From NCBI GenBank assembly GCA_963556495.2, contig OY747716.1:47101318-47165317 (forward strand): DNA of 64,000 bases, given 5' to 3'. Below the pieces are notes generated by a model. The model made no database searches. It was given only the letters and a program-made list of their open reading frames with translations, and had not been told where the DNA came from. This document shows positions 35,520 to 47,820 of the stretch, in pieces. The translations under genes were made by a program, and so were the position numbers. Numbering within the stretch: the stretch's first letter is position 1; the number at the start of each line of letters is the position of its first letter. This stretch comes from Valencia hispanica (taxonomy: Eukaryota > Chordata > Actinopteri > Cyprinodontiformes > Valenciidae).

Positions 35520-37179
35520 GGCGCTCACTTCAACAATCAGGAGCACACCAAACTAAATCCAAGGTTTAAATAGGGCAACGCTCTTTTTAAAAGCTGGTTA
35601 ACGATGTACTGATCATGTGCACCTGACGTGATACACCTGTATGTGATTCTAACCATTTTAAGTGGGATAATATGTGGGGGTGTCCTAATTTATTCCTCGA
35701 CAGAAATTGCATTCTTTTTAAATGACATGTCACATAAAGTTTCAAAAAGGCTCTTCTTATTTTTTAGTTGTGTAGTTATTTAGTTGTAGTAGTATTATTT
35801 GGATCCCTCAGGATCATCAAAATTGGTATTAAATATCCATATGGCCAAATATATTTTAAAATATACAGGCTTTCATAGGGTGTCCTAATTTTGTCACATG
35901 ACTGTAAACGCTGCACTACTTTTTCAGTGACCCCCCCTTGTTCTCCATATATCACATGTGATGCAACACAAATTAATTTTAATGAATTTAATTTTGTTTT
36001 CTTCTCTAATTTCAGGGCTCCGACTGGGATTCAGGTCATCTAATGTCAAGGAATGTCAGAGGCTGTAGACCGTTGTCTTGATCATTTCTGTTTTACATAT
36101 TTAATTTTATAGTCTTATAAATGTACCGTTAATGCAAATGTTCTACATTCTACATTATAATGCCTGTGTGTTTAAAAAAGTTGTAGAATTGTGAAATTAA
36201 TCTTTTATTATTTTGAGCTTGTAGGCCAGACTGGAATTTTTGTTTCAGATTTCTTGTTTTTAATTGCAATACTTTTTTTTTTACATTGTTATCTTAAGTG
36301 GTACTAGGAAATCCGGTTTGGTACATAGTGCTATTACTCATTTTGAAAAGTTTGGCAACGCGTTTTGTCTTATTCCTGTTCACCAAATGTCATGTAATAA
36401 AAAAGAATTGGTAATTTTCTTGTTTTATGCAGTTCTTTGACTATTTTAGAATATGGGAGATTCTTATGTCTACTTTTAAATCACTAATAGAATATTTGAA
36501 TTGTACAGTAGGATATTGAATCTACAGTAATGAACTGTTACCTATTAACAGTACTGTATTGCCACTAACAATACCCTTTTAAAAAGCAGTGCTTAATTGT
36601 TTGTATTTGTGCAGTGATTACACTGGCACTGTGAATACCATCAAAATTCCACCATTTAATTGGTGTTTCTTCTAACTATAAAAAAATACTGTAAATGCAA
36701 CTGAAAATAAAGTATTTAATTGATTTTTATTATACAGGGATTGCATAAAATACTGTACATTGGAACTACAGTACTGTAACTGTAAAATATTTTCACAGTA
36801 ACTACCTGGCTAGTTGTTGACAGTCAGTTACTGTAAATTATACAGTAAAATTGTTACAGGCCAGGCTTAAAACTTTCCTTTTTGATAAAGCTTATAGTTA
36901 GAGTGGCTTAGGTCATCCTGAGCTATCTCTGTAGTTATGCTGCTATAGGCTCAGACTTTTTTTTACTCTATATATATATTATAGTCAATTTTTGCACACA
37001 AATAATTTTTAAAATAAACTGATTACAAGAAAAATGTTAGAATGTAATATTTAGTTTATATAAAGTATATATTAAGTGTGTATGTTTGACCACCAGTCAT
37101 TCAGTTGCTGAAATTATCCATGAAACTTGATTAAATTGTAATTCTGTAGATTAAATAAAATTTATTCACCTGGACATGA

Positions 37180-37560
37180 TTACATCTCCGTCAGAGATAT
37201 AAAGCTTGCTGCACACGGTAAAACCGCTGTACCTCCTCTAGAATTTAAAAAAGTCTGGAAGATTTCTTGCTCCATTTCTGCCATTTTGTGTTTAGCGTTG
37301 TCATTGTTGCTAGGTGGCGGGACATTCGCCGAGGTAGGGGCAGGAATTAATCTGAAGGCTAGACCGTCCAAATTCACAGCCGCTAACAGCCGGTCCACCC
37401 GGTCGAGGAAGGAACCGTCCTCCGTAGACCGCGAAGGACGGGTCCTTAGAAGGATGCAGCCCCTGAATTTGGACACAGCAGAACTTCTGGTTGAAAAGAT
37501 GAGCGGCTCCATCATCCAATCAGTGAGGCCTCATGTTGCCCATAGTGGTACCTACCTCTT
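37180..37560. other. Unassigned repeat-like sequence
   Basis: Moderately GC-rich, with AGAAGGATGCAGCCCCTGAA and short ORFs on both strands (111 and 95 codons) that show no domain. Probably a retroposon remnant; no gene is claimed. Confidence 0.35.
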
Positions 37561-37564
37561 CCAG

Positions 37565-37705
37565 TTTTGTTAATGTTGTAGTTTTTTTAATTTGTTGTAG
37601 TGTTTTTTAATTTGTTGTATTTTTGAATTTGTTGTAGTGTTTTTGAATTTATTGTAGTATTTTTCAAGTTGTTGTAGTGTTTAGTGATTTGTTGATGTGG
37701 TTTGC
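37565..37705. repeat. Minisatellite, about 20-bp unit
   Basis: About seven imperfect units of the type TTGTTGTAGTGTTTTTGAA. A weaker related stretch (TTTTTGTAGTTT..) lies at 5785-5830. Confidence 0.75.
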
Positions 37706-37860
37706 ACTTCAGGGCCATTGTAGACCAGAGATGAAAGTAACACAAAGAAAATCTGATTTCTGCCTGGCCTATAAATAGACAGCTAGTGATATTAAAGCAT
37801 CACTTACAGGACATGTTCAATATTACAGAAAACAGATTATGTTATCATGCAATTAACAAA

Positions 37861-38064
37861 CACCCTGGACAGGTCGCCAGTCCATCAAAGAGGCCAATTC
37901 ACCTAACAATCATGTCTTTGGACTGTGGAAGGAAGCCGGAGTACCCGGAGAGAACACACGCATGCACAGGGGGAACATGCAGACTCCATGCAGAAAGACC
38001 CCAAGGCTGGGATTTGAACCTTGGCCTTCTTGCTGCAAGGCAGCAGTGCAACCACTGTGCAGCC
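37861..38064 (+). repeat. Dispersed repeat (CACCCTGGACAGGTCGCCAG type)
   Basis: Starts CACCCTGGACAGGTCGCCAG, then GGAAGCCGGAGTACCCGGAG, ACTCCATGCAGAAAGACCCC and GGATTTGAACC. It shares its first part with the SINE-like copies at 44446-44573 and 47187-47313. This is a very common fish repeat; the 456-base ORF through it is not a gene. Confidence 0.7.
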
Positions 38065-39730
38065 CCAAAATCAAATCATGCCTTACCATTGCACTTCACA
38101 TGTTCCCTATTTTTACATCTAGAAAGTGGTTGTAGCTTTAAAGTGAATAACAAAGGTAAAAAAAAACAATCTGCTTTTAAATGGAGGAATACCAAACAAA
38201 TATCAGTAAAGAAAAACTTTCTGCAACTTCTTTGTTTATAGGTCTATATACCAGTTGTAATTTTCTTTGTAAAAAAAAAAAAAAAATCTGACAGCACAGC
38301 TTCATCCCACGATGACAGAAGATAAATTGTTAAGTTAGAAAAGAAAACCCAGAGATAGAAGAAAATAAGAAGTGTAAAACTGAAGAAACAGTAAAAACCT
38401 CCTGTTGTATTTGGCTGCAACAAACTTTCAGGAATCAGTCATAGTGAACATTTAGAGCAAGAAATATTTCTAAATGTTACTCAGTTCAATATGGGGTTTT
38501 ATAGAGCAAAAACAGCTTCGATTAGACAACATTTTCTTTTCAAGCATTAAAGCATGAACACCTTTATTTTAGAACTTTCAGTATTTTAAAACATATTTAT
38601 GGAAACAGTCACTGAATCTTCTGCTTGTTTGCTTATGTTTTCTTTTCTTTTTTAAACAAACTTACTGATCCAGATGAATTAATTACAAAAATTGTTCTAA
38701 ACTATATCTGTAAAAAGTTCCTCTTTGCTAATTAGCCAGTTTAATACTTTGTAGTTACAAAACAAGATATTTAAGTAATAAAAAATAAAGCACAAGACAA
38801 CACATTCATAGATAAAATAATAATCATGAGTTAAACTTTTTTCCTTCTAACAATGTTTATCTTCTTTTTTCCTTTAAATCAGATGAAGTTTTTGAGGATT
38901 TTATCACCTAAACTCTCCTGCTGTCATAAACTGAACGATTTATCACAATCTGGACTGAAGCTCAGGTTGAGTTCTGTGTCAGTTTGTGTCAGCTTAGTAG
39001 TTCAGTTGATTCTTTGTCTTTTGGTTCATTCTTGTGTTTTATGTCCAGTTCTGTCCTTCGTGCCTCCTGTAGAGTTTTTATTGTGTTTCCTTGTTTTCAC
39101 TCTTTTTTTCCTCCTTCAGCTGACTTTAGTCTCCTTCTCCCTCACAGCTGAAGCACATCTGTAATCATGCGAGTGTTTTTCCAGGAGTCGTTCTCTCAGT
39201 ACAAAGGCTCTGTGGTTCCTTTTTCAGTCAATGTCAGGTTCTTCTTTATGTTCCTGGTCTCAGTGCTCAGTATTTTCTATCAGATACTTGGTATTCTCTG
39301 TACATCCTATGAAGCAAGTCAAAAAAATTTACATAATGCGGTTGTTAATTCAAAAGAGGATAAATGATGTTTCTGTCTTTCTTTTAGCGTCCTGCATCTC
39401 CATTAAATACTGAGCTGTTGTTTGTTATTTTTTAAAAGGAAAAAAAATCAGTTTTCACTTCTTGCAGAACATTTTTGGGACAAGATCAGCTAAGATTGAT
39501 CATGATCTGGTTTTTAATTCATGGTAAAATATAGAAGTTTAATTAAACTCCTGGTTGCTTGGTTCAACAAATACATCAGTTGTACATAAATATATGTATC
39601 GGCCTGTATAGGAAATGAATGCATGGGTTGTTTTCTTTAGGACAAAAGAAACATTCAGTTCATTGAACAGCATCAACAGAAGCAGAATGTATACAGTAAA
39701 TTCAAAAGAGAATAAATAATGAGGTTTTAC

Positions 39731-42700
39731 CTACTTTTTTTTACATAGTACCACTCCTATGATTACTGCTGCTGCTGCTGCAATCAGACCAACTATCACT
39801 TTCCAGGGTGAAACTCCTGCATGGAGTGTAGTTCCTGCAGAGGAAGAGGAGAAAAGTTTAGTTTCTCTTCCTGATGTATAACTCAGTGGCATTTATGAAT
39901 AACCAAACACTCCAACAGTTCTAACTTGACAGAAGAGGTGGGTAGTAACTAGTTACATTTGCTCAGTTACATTAACCTGAGTAACTTTTTTGAAAAAAAT
40001 TACTTTTAAGAGTTGTTTTGCTATGCTGTACTTTTTACTTTTACTTGAGTGATATTATAAATTATTGCTACTCTTACTTGAGTAAAATTTCTGGATACTC
40101 TACCCACTGTCAGTAAATTCAGTCAGTGAAGAACGAACGTATTTTAACCAAAAATACACCAGACACAGAAACACACCTACAGTTATTAAAGGAGACCTCC
40201 TGTTTCTACACAAGCTATGGTTTTCTAACGTAATATTCTGTCTGTGGAGCTTGTTTTAGCATTTTGTGATCAAGTGAATATATAGTAAACACCATAAATT
40301 GTCACTGGAAGTAGTTTTTACCTTGTTCTAAGCTATATCGATTCATTTTCTACTGTAAATATTGGGGTTATATGGAAAACAAATGTGACTTAGAAACGTC
40401 TTTCTTATCCTTCAAATTTTTTATTATGTAATTAGGTTGTTTATTGGTATCTTATTTTAATTTTAGTCTTTAAAGTACCAGAATTTGTCCATAACTTTAT
40501 ATTTCTGTCTGTCTGACGACATAATTTTAAAAACTATTAAATCCGATGTTACTCCTTCCTCAAGTAGTCTTTTACCAAATACTTTTTAACTCTTACTTGA
40601 GTCATTTTCTGGACAGCTACTTTTTATTTTTACTTGAGTAAAAATATGTTGAACCAGTGCTACTGTTACTTGAGGACAATTTTTGGCTACTTTACCTACC
40701 TCTATTTGACAGACATAATCCAGCAGCGCAGTGGGATAATACACTGTTTTACTGATGAGGAAATAATAATATTTTATGATGATAATAGCAGGTCTGTAAT
40801 AGTGAAGGAAGGCCATCGCTGCTGTACTTGAAATAAACCTGCATTAATTTCTTCTTGGGGTTATTTTCTGATCTGCATTGTTGGGACATAAAAACTTTTC
40901 TCTTCAACTAATTTTCCACAGTTGAGTTTCTCACCAGTTTAAATTAGTAGAAAAAGTAGCACAAATTTTTTTAACACCGTTTTCAGTGAAAGAGTTCAGG
41001 AAAAATATTGAATTAATTTAGTTTACTCCAAGATGCTGTTGGGTAAAAATAATACTATTGTAATATTAAATATTTCAGCAAACATCAGCAGCAGTTCTCT
41101 TTAGCTTCTCACCTGGTTTATTAAAAGTTGCTGTCATGCTGTTCCTCTGAGTGCTGACGGTGCAGCTGTAGCTCACATCAGTATTATCGTCTGAAACCAT
41201 CAGAGAGCTGCTGATGCTGTAAAGCTGCTCTTCATTCTGCTGGACTGTGGTTGTGATATTCAGAGCAGTGTTGGATGGAGGGATGGTGGACCAGGTGAGT
41301 TCAGGTTGAGGGTAGATCCCCTCTGATCTGCAGATGATCCTGTTTTCTTCCTGACAGATGCTGACTTTAGAGACTGGAGCTGCAAACAAAATTAATCAAA
41401 ACCTGCAGCAGGAAAGAAAAGCAGCTGGGAATCATTATTAAATGTATTTATCAAGGTCGTCCTACCTTCTGTTTTCAGGTTAACAAATGATTCTTTAAAT
41501 CCTCTGATGGTGCTGGTGTAACATTTGTATCTTCCCTCATCCTGAAGGTTCACCTCCTCCATCAGCAGAGAGGCGTTTCCTCTGGAGATCTGATCCTGAA
41601 ACAGCGATGTACGGTTCTTAAAGTTCTGGTCCTGGTGTTCCAGCTGATCTTGGTTGTTATAGTAGGAGTGAACCAGAGAGTCTCCAGCTGATACTTTGTA
41701 CCAGTGGATGAGCGGCTCAGAGCCAATCTGGAACTGACAGGGTAACATGCAGCTCTCTCTGTAAACACAGATCACCTCAGAATCTGCAACAGGCAAAAAA
41801 AATAAATAAAAATCAATCACGTTTTACACGAGAAAACTTTAAAAATAGATTTTGATTTTAGTTTAAATATAATGCTTAGATTATTTTACCACTGAATTAC
41901 TTTCATAATTAGATAAAGAATAATTTAGTAAACTAAATTAAATAATGTCTGTTATTTCTAAAAGTGCACAACAGCATCCTTTACTGAGCAAACATCTCTC
42001 TCCAAGGGGCTTTTATGTTAAGGTTGATTTGACCTTTCCACAACGTCTTCTAAGACAATGTCTTATTTCTATGATCTGTGATGGGTTGAGAACCAGTACT
42101 TTCATGTGGACTGATCTTTTTTTTATCTGAAACATTAGTTACCATAGTGAGAGACTCTGTGAATTGCATTTACTTTGTTTTCCTACTCAAGGAAGTTATT
42201 TCAGGGCCACAATGTATCACCCAGACGTGAGGAAACAGGTTCTGCTGCTTTGTTAAAAAAGAACTTTAGACAAGATTTCACTTCGAAGCTCACAATCTCG
42301 ATTTGACTACTAAAGAACTGAATCAATGACACTTTGAAAAAAATACATCATTATACTGACTCCATGATCTGATTATAAAATACTGTATAAATGTTCAGAT
42401 CTTTAGTTCAGAAGTTATTTATATCTAGCCTCAAGTGTAGAAACCTCACATTTGGTTCTTCACTGTCAGTATTTAATAGTGAAAACCAAAGTTAGATGTG
42501 CTCTAGTTATGAAAAACAGATTAAAACACTGAAAAGAACATATATGTAAAGTCCTAAAGTTTACACAGGGTGTACTTTCTTTTTCTAATTGTATGGTGGT
42601 TTGGTGTTTTTAAATTAGTTTAACAAGACTTGCATAAGAAAATACAACAATCTTCTAACATGTGTTCTGATTTAAATATATACAGTTTTAATCGAAATAC

Positions 42701-42949
42701 CAAGATACATCCTTCTATAGTTCACATGATTTTACTGTCATATTTTCACACTAAGGTGTTACGAAACCTCCTCAGTGATTCTGTTTCCTGGTGCTCGTTC
42801 AGTCGTCAGATTTAAAACCAGAAGAAAATCACCTCTTCATGTTGACATCAGAATAAGAAGATACAGTAAATGTTTAACTCACCAGCTTCAGAAACAGACA
42901 GAAGAGAAGACATAAACAGCAAGATTTTAAAGTAAGTGATCTCTGTCAT
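39731..42949 (-). CDS. Gene D: HHLA2/B7-like membrane protein, tail-less
   Basis: Exons on the minus strand: signal 42949-42883 (MTEITYFKILLFMSSLLSVS), V 41783-41466, C 41379-41113, transmembrane 39834-39731, ending in TAG at the last codon of the membrane exon. Predicted 251 aa; all introns GT/AG in phase 1. The V domain has LIHWYK, VHSYY, sequon NRTS, GNAS, DEGRYKCY; the C domain [16 protein letters not shown] and SYSCTV. The membrane helix is the same as B's ([19 protein letters not shown]), but the fourth Lys codon (AAG in B) is TAG, so the protein ends CKKK. The last intron carries a hAT-like element. The upstream region resembles that of gene A. Presumed surface ligand by family; VTCN1-like is the alternative. 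The 3' exon used by B is not conserved here. Confidence 0.78.
39933..40704. mobile_element. hAT-like non-autonomous element, 772 bp
   Basis: Ends AGAGGTGGGTAG and CTACCTACCTCT form inverted repeats. The 8-bp target duplication CTTGACAG/TTTGACAG (39925-39932, 40705-40712) has one mismatch. The paralogous site in gene B's intron is empty (reverse complement of TCTGTCAAGTTAGAAC). The interior is rich in TTACTTGAGTAA motifs and has no ORF. Confidence 0.8.
41821..42870. other. Gene D intron 1; no gene
   Basis: About 1.1 kb of AT-rich intron, the shortest first intron of the four paralogues. No LINE insertion seen. Confidence 0.5.
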
Positions 42950-43750
42950 TTTGTGTCATGATCACCTGTTTACTGATCAGAAAATTCTTAGATGTGATTT
43001 ATGGGAGTGTTTCAACAGAAGAATTGACTGAAGTCATCACAAAGGTATGTTCAGGTACTTGTTGGGTTACTTTCTGTTACGAATGGCAGACTGGTTCAAC
43101 TGCCTGAGAAGTTCCCTAACCCTTCTAGATCTTAAAAGGTCACATTAACTCTCAGCAGCAGGTGGCAGCATTCAAGCAGTTGGAGGAAGTGTTCTAGTCA
43201 AATCACCAACTCTCGAGTCCAAGTCAGACTTGAGTCCTTATCTGCTGGTTTCCTCTTTCTGTGCAAAGTTTTTTTTTTTTTTTGCGTTGCCAAGCTTTTA
43301 TTTTGAAAGTTTGGGAAAGCGTCAACAGCAACGTGCTTCTTTTATTTAAATTCATTCTTATGACAAATACAATGAATAAGTACACATATGAAAAAAGTAC
43401 ATGGGTTGATTGTAACAACTTAAATCCGTACAGAAGAGTGAGTCCGATAAACAGTTGTGTTGGTTACGAGTCTATGGAGTCCAGGGAAAAGAGGCAAAGG
43501 GCAGAGAGGCTTTCTGCAGGGCTGGTCATTGAAGTACAGGTGAAAATCATTCTTAAAGTTGACAAAACGTGGAACACTTTTTTGTATTTTTTTCCTATGG
43601 ATGAAGAATTTAGCGAGGCAAATAATAATATTGATACATGAATCTTCTTTTTTGTCTTTTACAGAAACTCCAAAAGGTCTCTTGAGAGAAGGGGTGGTGA
43701 TGAAGGAATTTTATTTTTCAGCCAGGTTTGGAATGGTAACCAAAAATTAC
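42950..43750. other. Upstream region of gene D; no gene
   Basis: Positions 42950-43140 are similar to the flank of gene A's signal exon and probably hold the promoter. 43268-43284 is a poly-T run. The following 126-codon ORF on the plus strand has no recognised domain. Confidence 0.45.
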
Positions 43751-46260
43751 ACACTATGGTACATTGAAAGAAAAGGTGGTCAGTTGTCTCAATATCTGAA
43801 TTACAAAAGGTGCATGCATTATCACGGATGTTAAACGGATCCTTAGTAATTGTTTAGAAGGGTATATGTTATTCATAATTTTAAAATGAGTTTCTTTAAC
43901 CTTAGGGGCAATAGGAAATGATAAAAGTTTAGATCTTGCCTTAGTTATGAAGTCAGTATTAAATTTATTTAAAATGTCATTTTTATTTGGCCTGTCACGG
44001 AATAGTTTATATGTCAAACATTTTCTAATAAAAGAGTTGTTACATTTTATATCTAGTAAATTAGTATGTTGGACTAAAATTTGAGGTAAATATGGATGAA
44101 TGTTTTGGTATGTCATTATATTTTTAGTTAGATAAATTAATTCAGGAGGAAGGGCATTGCGCACTTGTAAAAATTCTATGTATGGGGGGTTAAAATTAAA
44201 TTTGGAGCAAAAGTTATTGTAATCAATCAAATTACCCTCATCATCCAACAGATGAAATATAGAACAAATATGTTTTGTAAACCAGTAAAAAAAAAAAAAA
44301 GATTTATTTCTGTGGAGCACGTAACGGTTATTCCAAATTACTGTAGAGTGAGGTGAGAAATTGTGCGTATATAACATTTTCCAGTAGCCTATAGTAAAAT
44401 TTGTTTATGAAATTCCGATAATGCGATGGGAATTTTATTGATTTCCATCCATCCATTTTCTGTACCTGTCCATCCTAATGCAGGGTTGCGGGGGGGCTGG
44501 TGCCTATCTCCAGCGGTCATGGGGCGAGAGGCGGGGTTACACCCTGGACAGGTCGCCAGTCCATTGCAGGGCGTTTATTGATTTCAAAATCCGAAATAAG
44601 TGGTTCAGACCGCCAAGTTGGGTAAATAAAAAATTAGGGATACAATACCAAAATGAGTTATTGTGTTTAATCCAGTATTTTAACAAATTTATTTTAATTG
44701 TCCCATTAAGGCAATCAAGATCAATAACTTTAAGACTGCCATCCTTTGTTTCTTTCACTAATGTGCTTTTTTTCATATAATGTGGGCCGTTTCTCCAAAT
44801 AAAATGTAAATTGATTCTATTAAAATATATTATATTGTTTGGGAAAGCGTTGGAATTGAGTGGGAAAATGCATCTTGATAAGCTTTCCATTTTTGTTAAG
44901 TAAATTCTACCTAAAATTGATAGATCCCTTTGAAGCCATAAGTTAAGTATTTGTTTGCAGTCCTTTAATTTATTTTCGATATTTAATTGTTGACAAATTT
45001 TGTAATCTTTGGACAGGTGGATACTGAGATATTTGACATTTGTTTTGCCAGGTATTTGGTTGATTTCTGTAAGAGACGTATTATGAAGGGCAAAAAGTTC
45101 ACATTTGTTTAGACTTAAAACTAAACCTGAAGCTTTGGAAAATGTATAAACATTTTGAATTGCATTAGGGATCTGATGCCTATCTTTAAGAAATAGTGTT
45201 GTGTCATCGGCTAACTGGCTGATAATAATTTCGGTACCGAAAACATTTAGGGGTTTTCACAGATTTGCAGTTTTTAATATGGATTGCTAGTAATTTGGTC
45301 ACCAAAATAAATTAATATGGAGAAATAGGGCAACCTTGAGGAATACCTACATCGATACCAAAGTTAGGAGTGGAGCTGCTAGAAAGGACAACACAGCTGT
45401 TAATATTCTCATATAGTCCCTCAATTAAATTTATAAATTTAGGCCCAAAGTTGAAAAGTTTAAGTGCACACAAGATAAAGGAATGCTCTGCTGAGTCAAA
45501 GGCTTTATAGAAGTCTAGGAAGAGAAGAAAGCCATCATCTTCAATCTGTTCACTATATTCAATTATCTCCATTGTAAGTCCTATGTTATTGTGATTTGAT
45601 ATGTTTTTTAAGAAACCAGACTGAGTCTCTGAGATTTTATTTGACAGGCCTGTTTGAAGACAGGATGCAAAAATATACGTGAAGAGTTTATAATCTGAGT
45701 TTCTGAGTGTAATAGGTCTCATATTCTCGAAAATTCTAGGGTCCTTGTTTGGTTTAGGAATGGAAATAATTAAACCATGCCTCATTGTGGGTGGGAAAGA
45801 GCAAGTTTCAAATATTTCAATGAAGACCTGTAATAATAGTTGTCTTATATTCTCCCAGAAGTGTCTATAAAAGTTCCCTGTAAGGCCGTCAGAACCTGGA
45901 GCTTTATTAGGAGAACGTTTTTTTTAATAGCTGCATAGAGTTCCTCAATATTAAGCTGCTCCTCGCAGGTTTGTTTGTAGATTTCGTCTATATTTGGGAC
46001 AAGTGACGATATTTCACCTAGAAAGGAGTCACAGTCGTTTTGAGAAAATTTGGATCTATAGAGCTGTTCATAGAATTGATAAATTTCCGAAGATGTGACT
46101 TTTCCATCTGTAGTTTCTATATTATTGATGATTAAGGATTTAAAATCATTTCTCTTTTGTCTTCTTTTGTCTTTTATTTTCCTTAATATAATTTTAACCA
46201 TAAAAGTTTAGTAGGATAATTATCATATTATCAATGTTATTAATGAGAAATAGCCAATGC
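43750..46260 (-). mobile_element. L1/Tx1-type LINE, 3' part, decayed
   Basis: Minus-strand ORF2 fragments in order: DKRRQKRNDF and SSEIYQFYEQLYRS (46201-45845), then the RT core (45785-45312) with MRPITLRNSDYK, SETQSGFLK, FLDFYKAFDSAEH and GIPQGCPISPY. The catalytic block QLADDTTLFLKDRHQI lies near 45215, and the C-terminal region has NLHFIWRN and LNHLFRILKS. The wording is that of fish L1/Tx1 elements. Frameshifts and stops make it inactive. Its 5' half is missing beyond 46260, and a SINE-like insert lies at 44446-44573. Confidence 0.85.
44446..44573 (-). mobile_element. SINE-like retroposon with ATGG tail
   Basis: Flanked by a perfect 12-bp target duplication TTTATTGATTTC (44434-44445, 44574-44585) inside the L1/Tx1 LINE. 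Read on the minus strand it starts GCCCTGCAATGGACTGGCGA and ends GAAAATGGATGGATGG, a tetranucleotide tail. The long duplication points to target-primed reverse transcription. Confidence 0.8.
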
Positions 46261-47090
46261 CCTTCGTCATCTGCTGAGTGCGCAATAACCTGACCAGTAA
46301 AATATTAAGCAGAATGGCGACCCCTGCTGACTTTGAGGTGCCATGACTGAAATATATTGAATCGCCCCACTGTTGAGCCCAAAACGAAACATCTTCTTTC
46401 CTTGAATGAAGTTATTGTAAAAATGAAAAATATACTCTTTTCCCTTTTAAAAATAAAAATATACCTTTTCTTTTAGTTAAATCTCTTCGTCCATTCTGTG
46501 CAAAGTGGGCGATGAACAAGAGACGGGACTTGCGACAGAAAAGCCGATCAGCTCCTTGATCAGTTTCATAATTAAAGGAGCAACAGGAGAGGGATGAGAG
46601 AGAACAAGAGGAGAAGGAGCGTAGAGATTAAATAACTCCTGCTTTGTCTTTTTTTCATTCTAGCTGAAGAACGGGACAAATCGAGTTCCTTCACACCTCC
46701 ACAAGGAACGCGTAATATTTTCTCTGAATCCGGGACGATTCCGTTTCTTTACGGGATGGTTGGCAACCCTAGTATGCCGTCAGGTTACTTTCTTTTAATA
46801 TGAGGGAGCAATTCAAAACAAAACGAGCTTAAAACCGGTTGGGGAGAGGGTACAATGGTATTGTGGAGAATCAAACTGTTATCATGGTGCAATAATTTTC
46901 TAACAGGGCGCATACAAAGAGATCCCCCCCCCCTCACATTTTCAAACTGTTTCCCACTTTTTCAAAACTCTCTCTCAGCTTTTTTTCTTCCTCCACTTAC
47001 TTATTCAACATGCGCCCTCTGGCTTCTCATGGCTGCGCTCTCTCTTCTAGATTTCTCTAGGAGTGACGTCACAGATCCAGACTAGACCAG
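46261..47090. other. No gene recognised
   Basis: Non-coding. Short CT-rich run at 46920-46990. A GGTTGGCAACCCT palindrome-like motif near 46757 may be the end of an unidentified DNA transposon. Confidence 0.4.
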
Positions 47091-47186
47091 ACGATGCACG
47101 GTTTTACTTCCCGTGTTTCTGGTCTGGTTTTACAGTTACATTTAAAAAAGCATACTAATTTTTTTTTTCAGAATCTAATTACCTGC

Positions 47187-47313
47187 GATAGACTGGCGAC
47201 CTGTCCAGGCTGTACCCCGCCTCTTGCCCCATGACAGCTGGAGATAGGCACCAGCCCCCCCGCAACCCTGTATAGGAATGAGGGGTACAGGAAATGGATG
47301 GATTAATGGAGAA
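47187..47313 (+). mobile_element. SINE-like retroposon, second copy
   Basis: Same family as 44446-44573: GACTGGCGACCTGTCCAGGC, TGGAGATAGGCACCAGCCCC, and a GGAAATGGATGGAT tail. Confidence 0.7.
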
Positions 47314-47319
47314 TCAATC

Positions 47320-47820
47320 AAGAGGAGGATTGGGAGAATGTGGTCAGATGATAAAAAAAAGAACTGTTTGCCGTGTTGATTTGACCCACAGTTGATTTCT
47401 TCACACCAAGCTGGTTACCTATTGCAGACTCAGTCTTCCCTGGTGTCCTTGGCCAGCTCTTTGGTCTTGGGCATAGTTGAGTTTGGAGTGTGACTGATGT
47501 TGTAGACAAGTGTCTTTTTATACTGATAATGAGTTCAAACAGATGCCATTAGGTAAGTGGAGAATAGAAGAGCTTCTTTAAGAAGTAGTAACAGGGCTGT
47601 GAGGGCCAGAATTCTTGCTTGTTGGTTCTAAATACTTATTTTCTGTACCATCATAAAAATAAATTCTTAAAAAATCATACAATGTGATTTCTATGAATGT
47701 TTTTACATTCTCACAATATTGACAAATAAAATGAAATTGAAATAAAAAAATAAATTCCATCCTGTGAATAAATGAGATATCCCAAATGTAAACCACTAGG
47801 GTTACAGAATCTCTGGCTGA
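47320..47820 (-). mobile_element. Tc1-like transposon remnant
   Basis: On the minus strand, KTESAIGNQLGVKKSTVG (47400-47460) is the N-terminal DNA-binding part of a Tc1-type transposase. 47560-47690 resembles the terminal region (CTGTGAGGGCCAGAATTCTTG..AAATACTTATTTTCTG). The catalytic part is missing. Confidence 0.6.

Larger units (their letters stand above)
33846..35904 (-). mobile_element. Tc1-like transposon, complete ends
   Basis: Flanked by TA at 33844-33845 and 35905-35906. Terminal inverted repeats are CAGTCATGTGAGAAAATTAG on the left and, reverse-complemented, CAGTCATGTGACAAAATTAG on the right. Without the 427-bp insert and one 6-bp duplication it would be about 1.63 kb, the usual Tc1 length. 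The transposase lies on the minus strand. Confidence 0.92.
33563..36857. mobile_element. ACTGTA-rich non-autonomous element (MITE), split by Tc1
   Basis: Both flanks of the Tc1-like element (33563-33843 and about 36480-36857) are dense in TACAGTAA/TTACTGTA heptamers facing both ways, with terminal ACTGTAAAT-like repeats. The element lies inside the LINE end. The exact ends are uncertain, and 35905-36480 could be part of it or of another repeat. Confidence 0.45.
33505..37060 (+). mobile_element. LINE ORF2 C-terminus split by nested elements
   Basis: Positions 33515-33562 read APLLWNQLPVLFREPNT and 36858-36900 read ARLKTFLFDKAYS, the two halves of one LINE C-terminal block (LLWNQLP..RLKTFLF, as in CR1/L2 elements). 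About 3.3 kb of younger elements lies between them. The 3' UTR runs on to about 37060. Confidence 0.6.
37790..41800 (-). repeat. Inverted duplication arm 2 (gene D 3' half and flank)
   Basis: Reverse-complement counterpart of 16640-19830. Differences include a dispersed-repeat insertion at 37861-38064 and a hAT-like element at 39933-40704. Confidence 0.75.

Noticed and set aside
37786..38241. 151-codon plus-strand ORF
   Set aside because: It runs through a common dispersed repeat and duplicated 3' flank; the reading is accidental.
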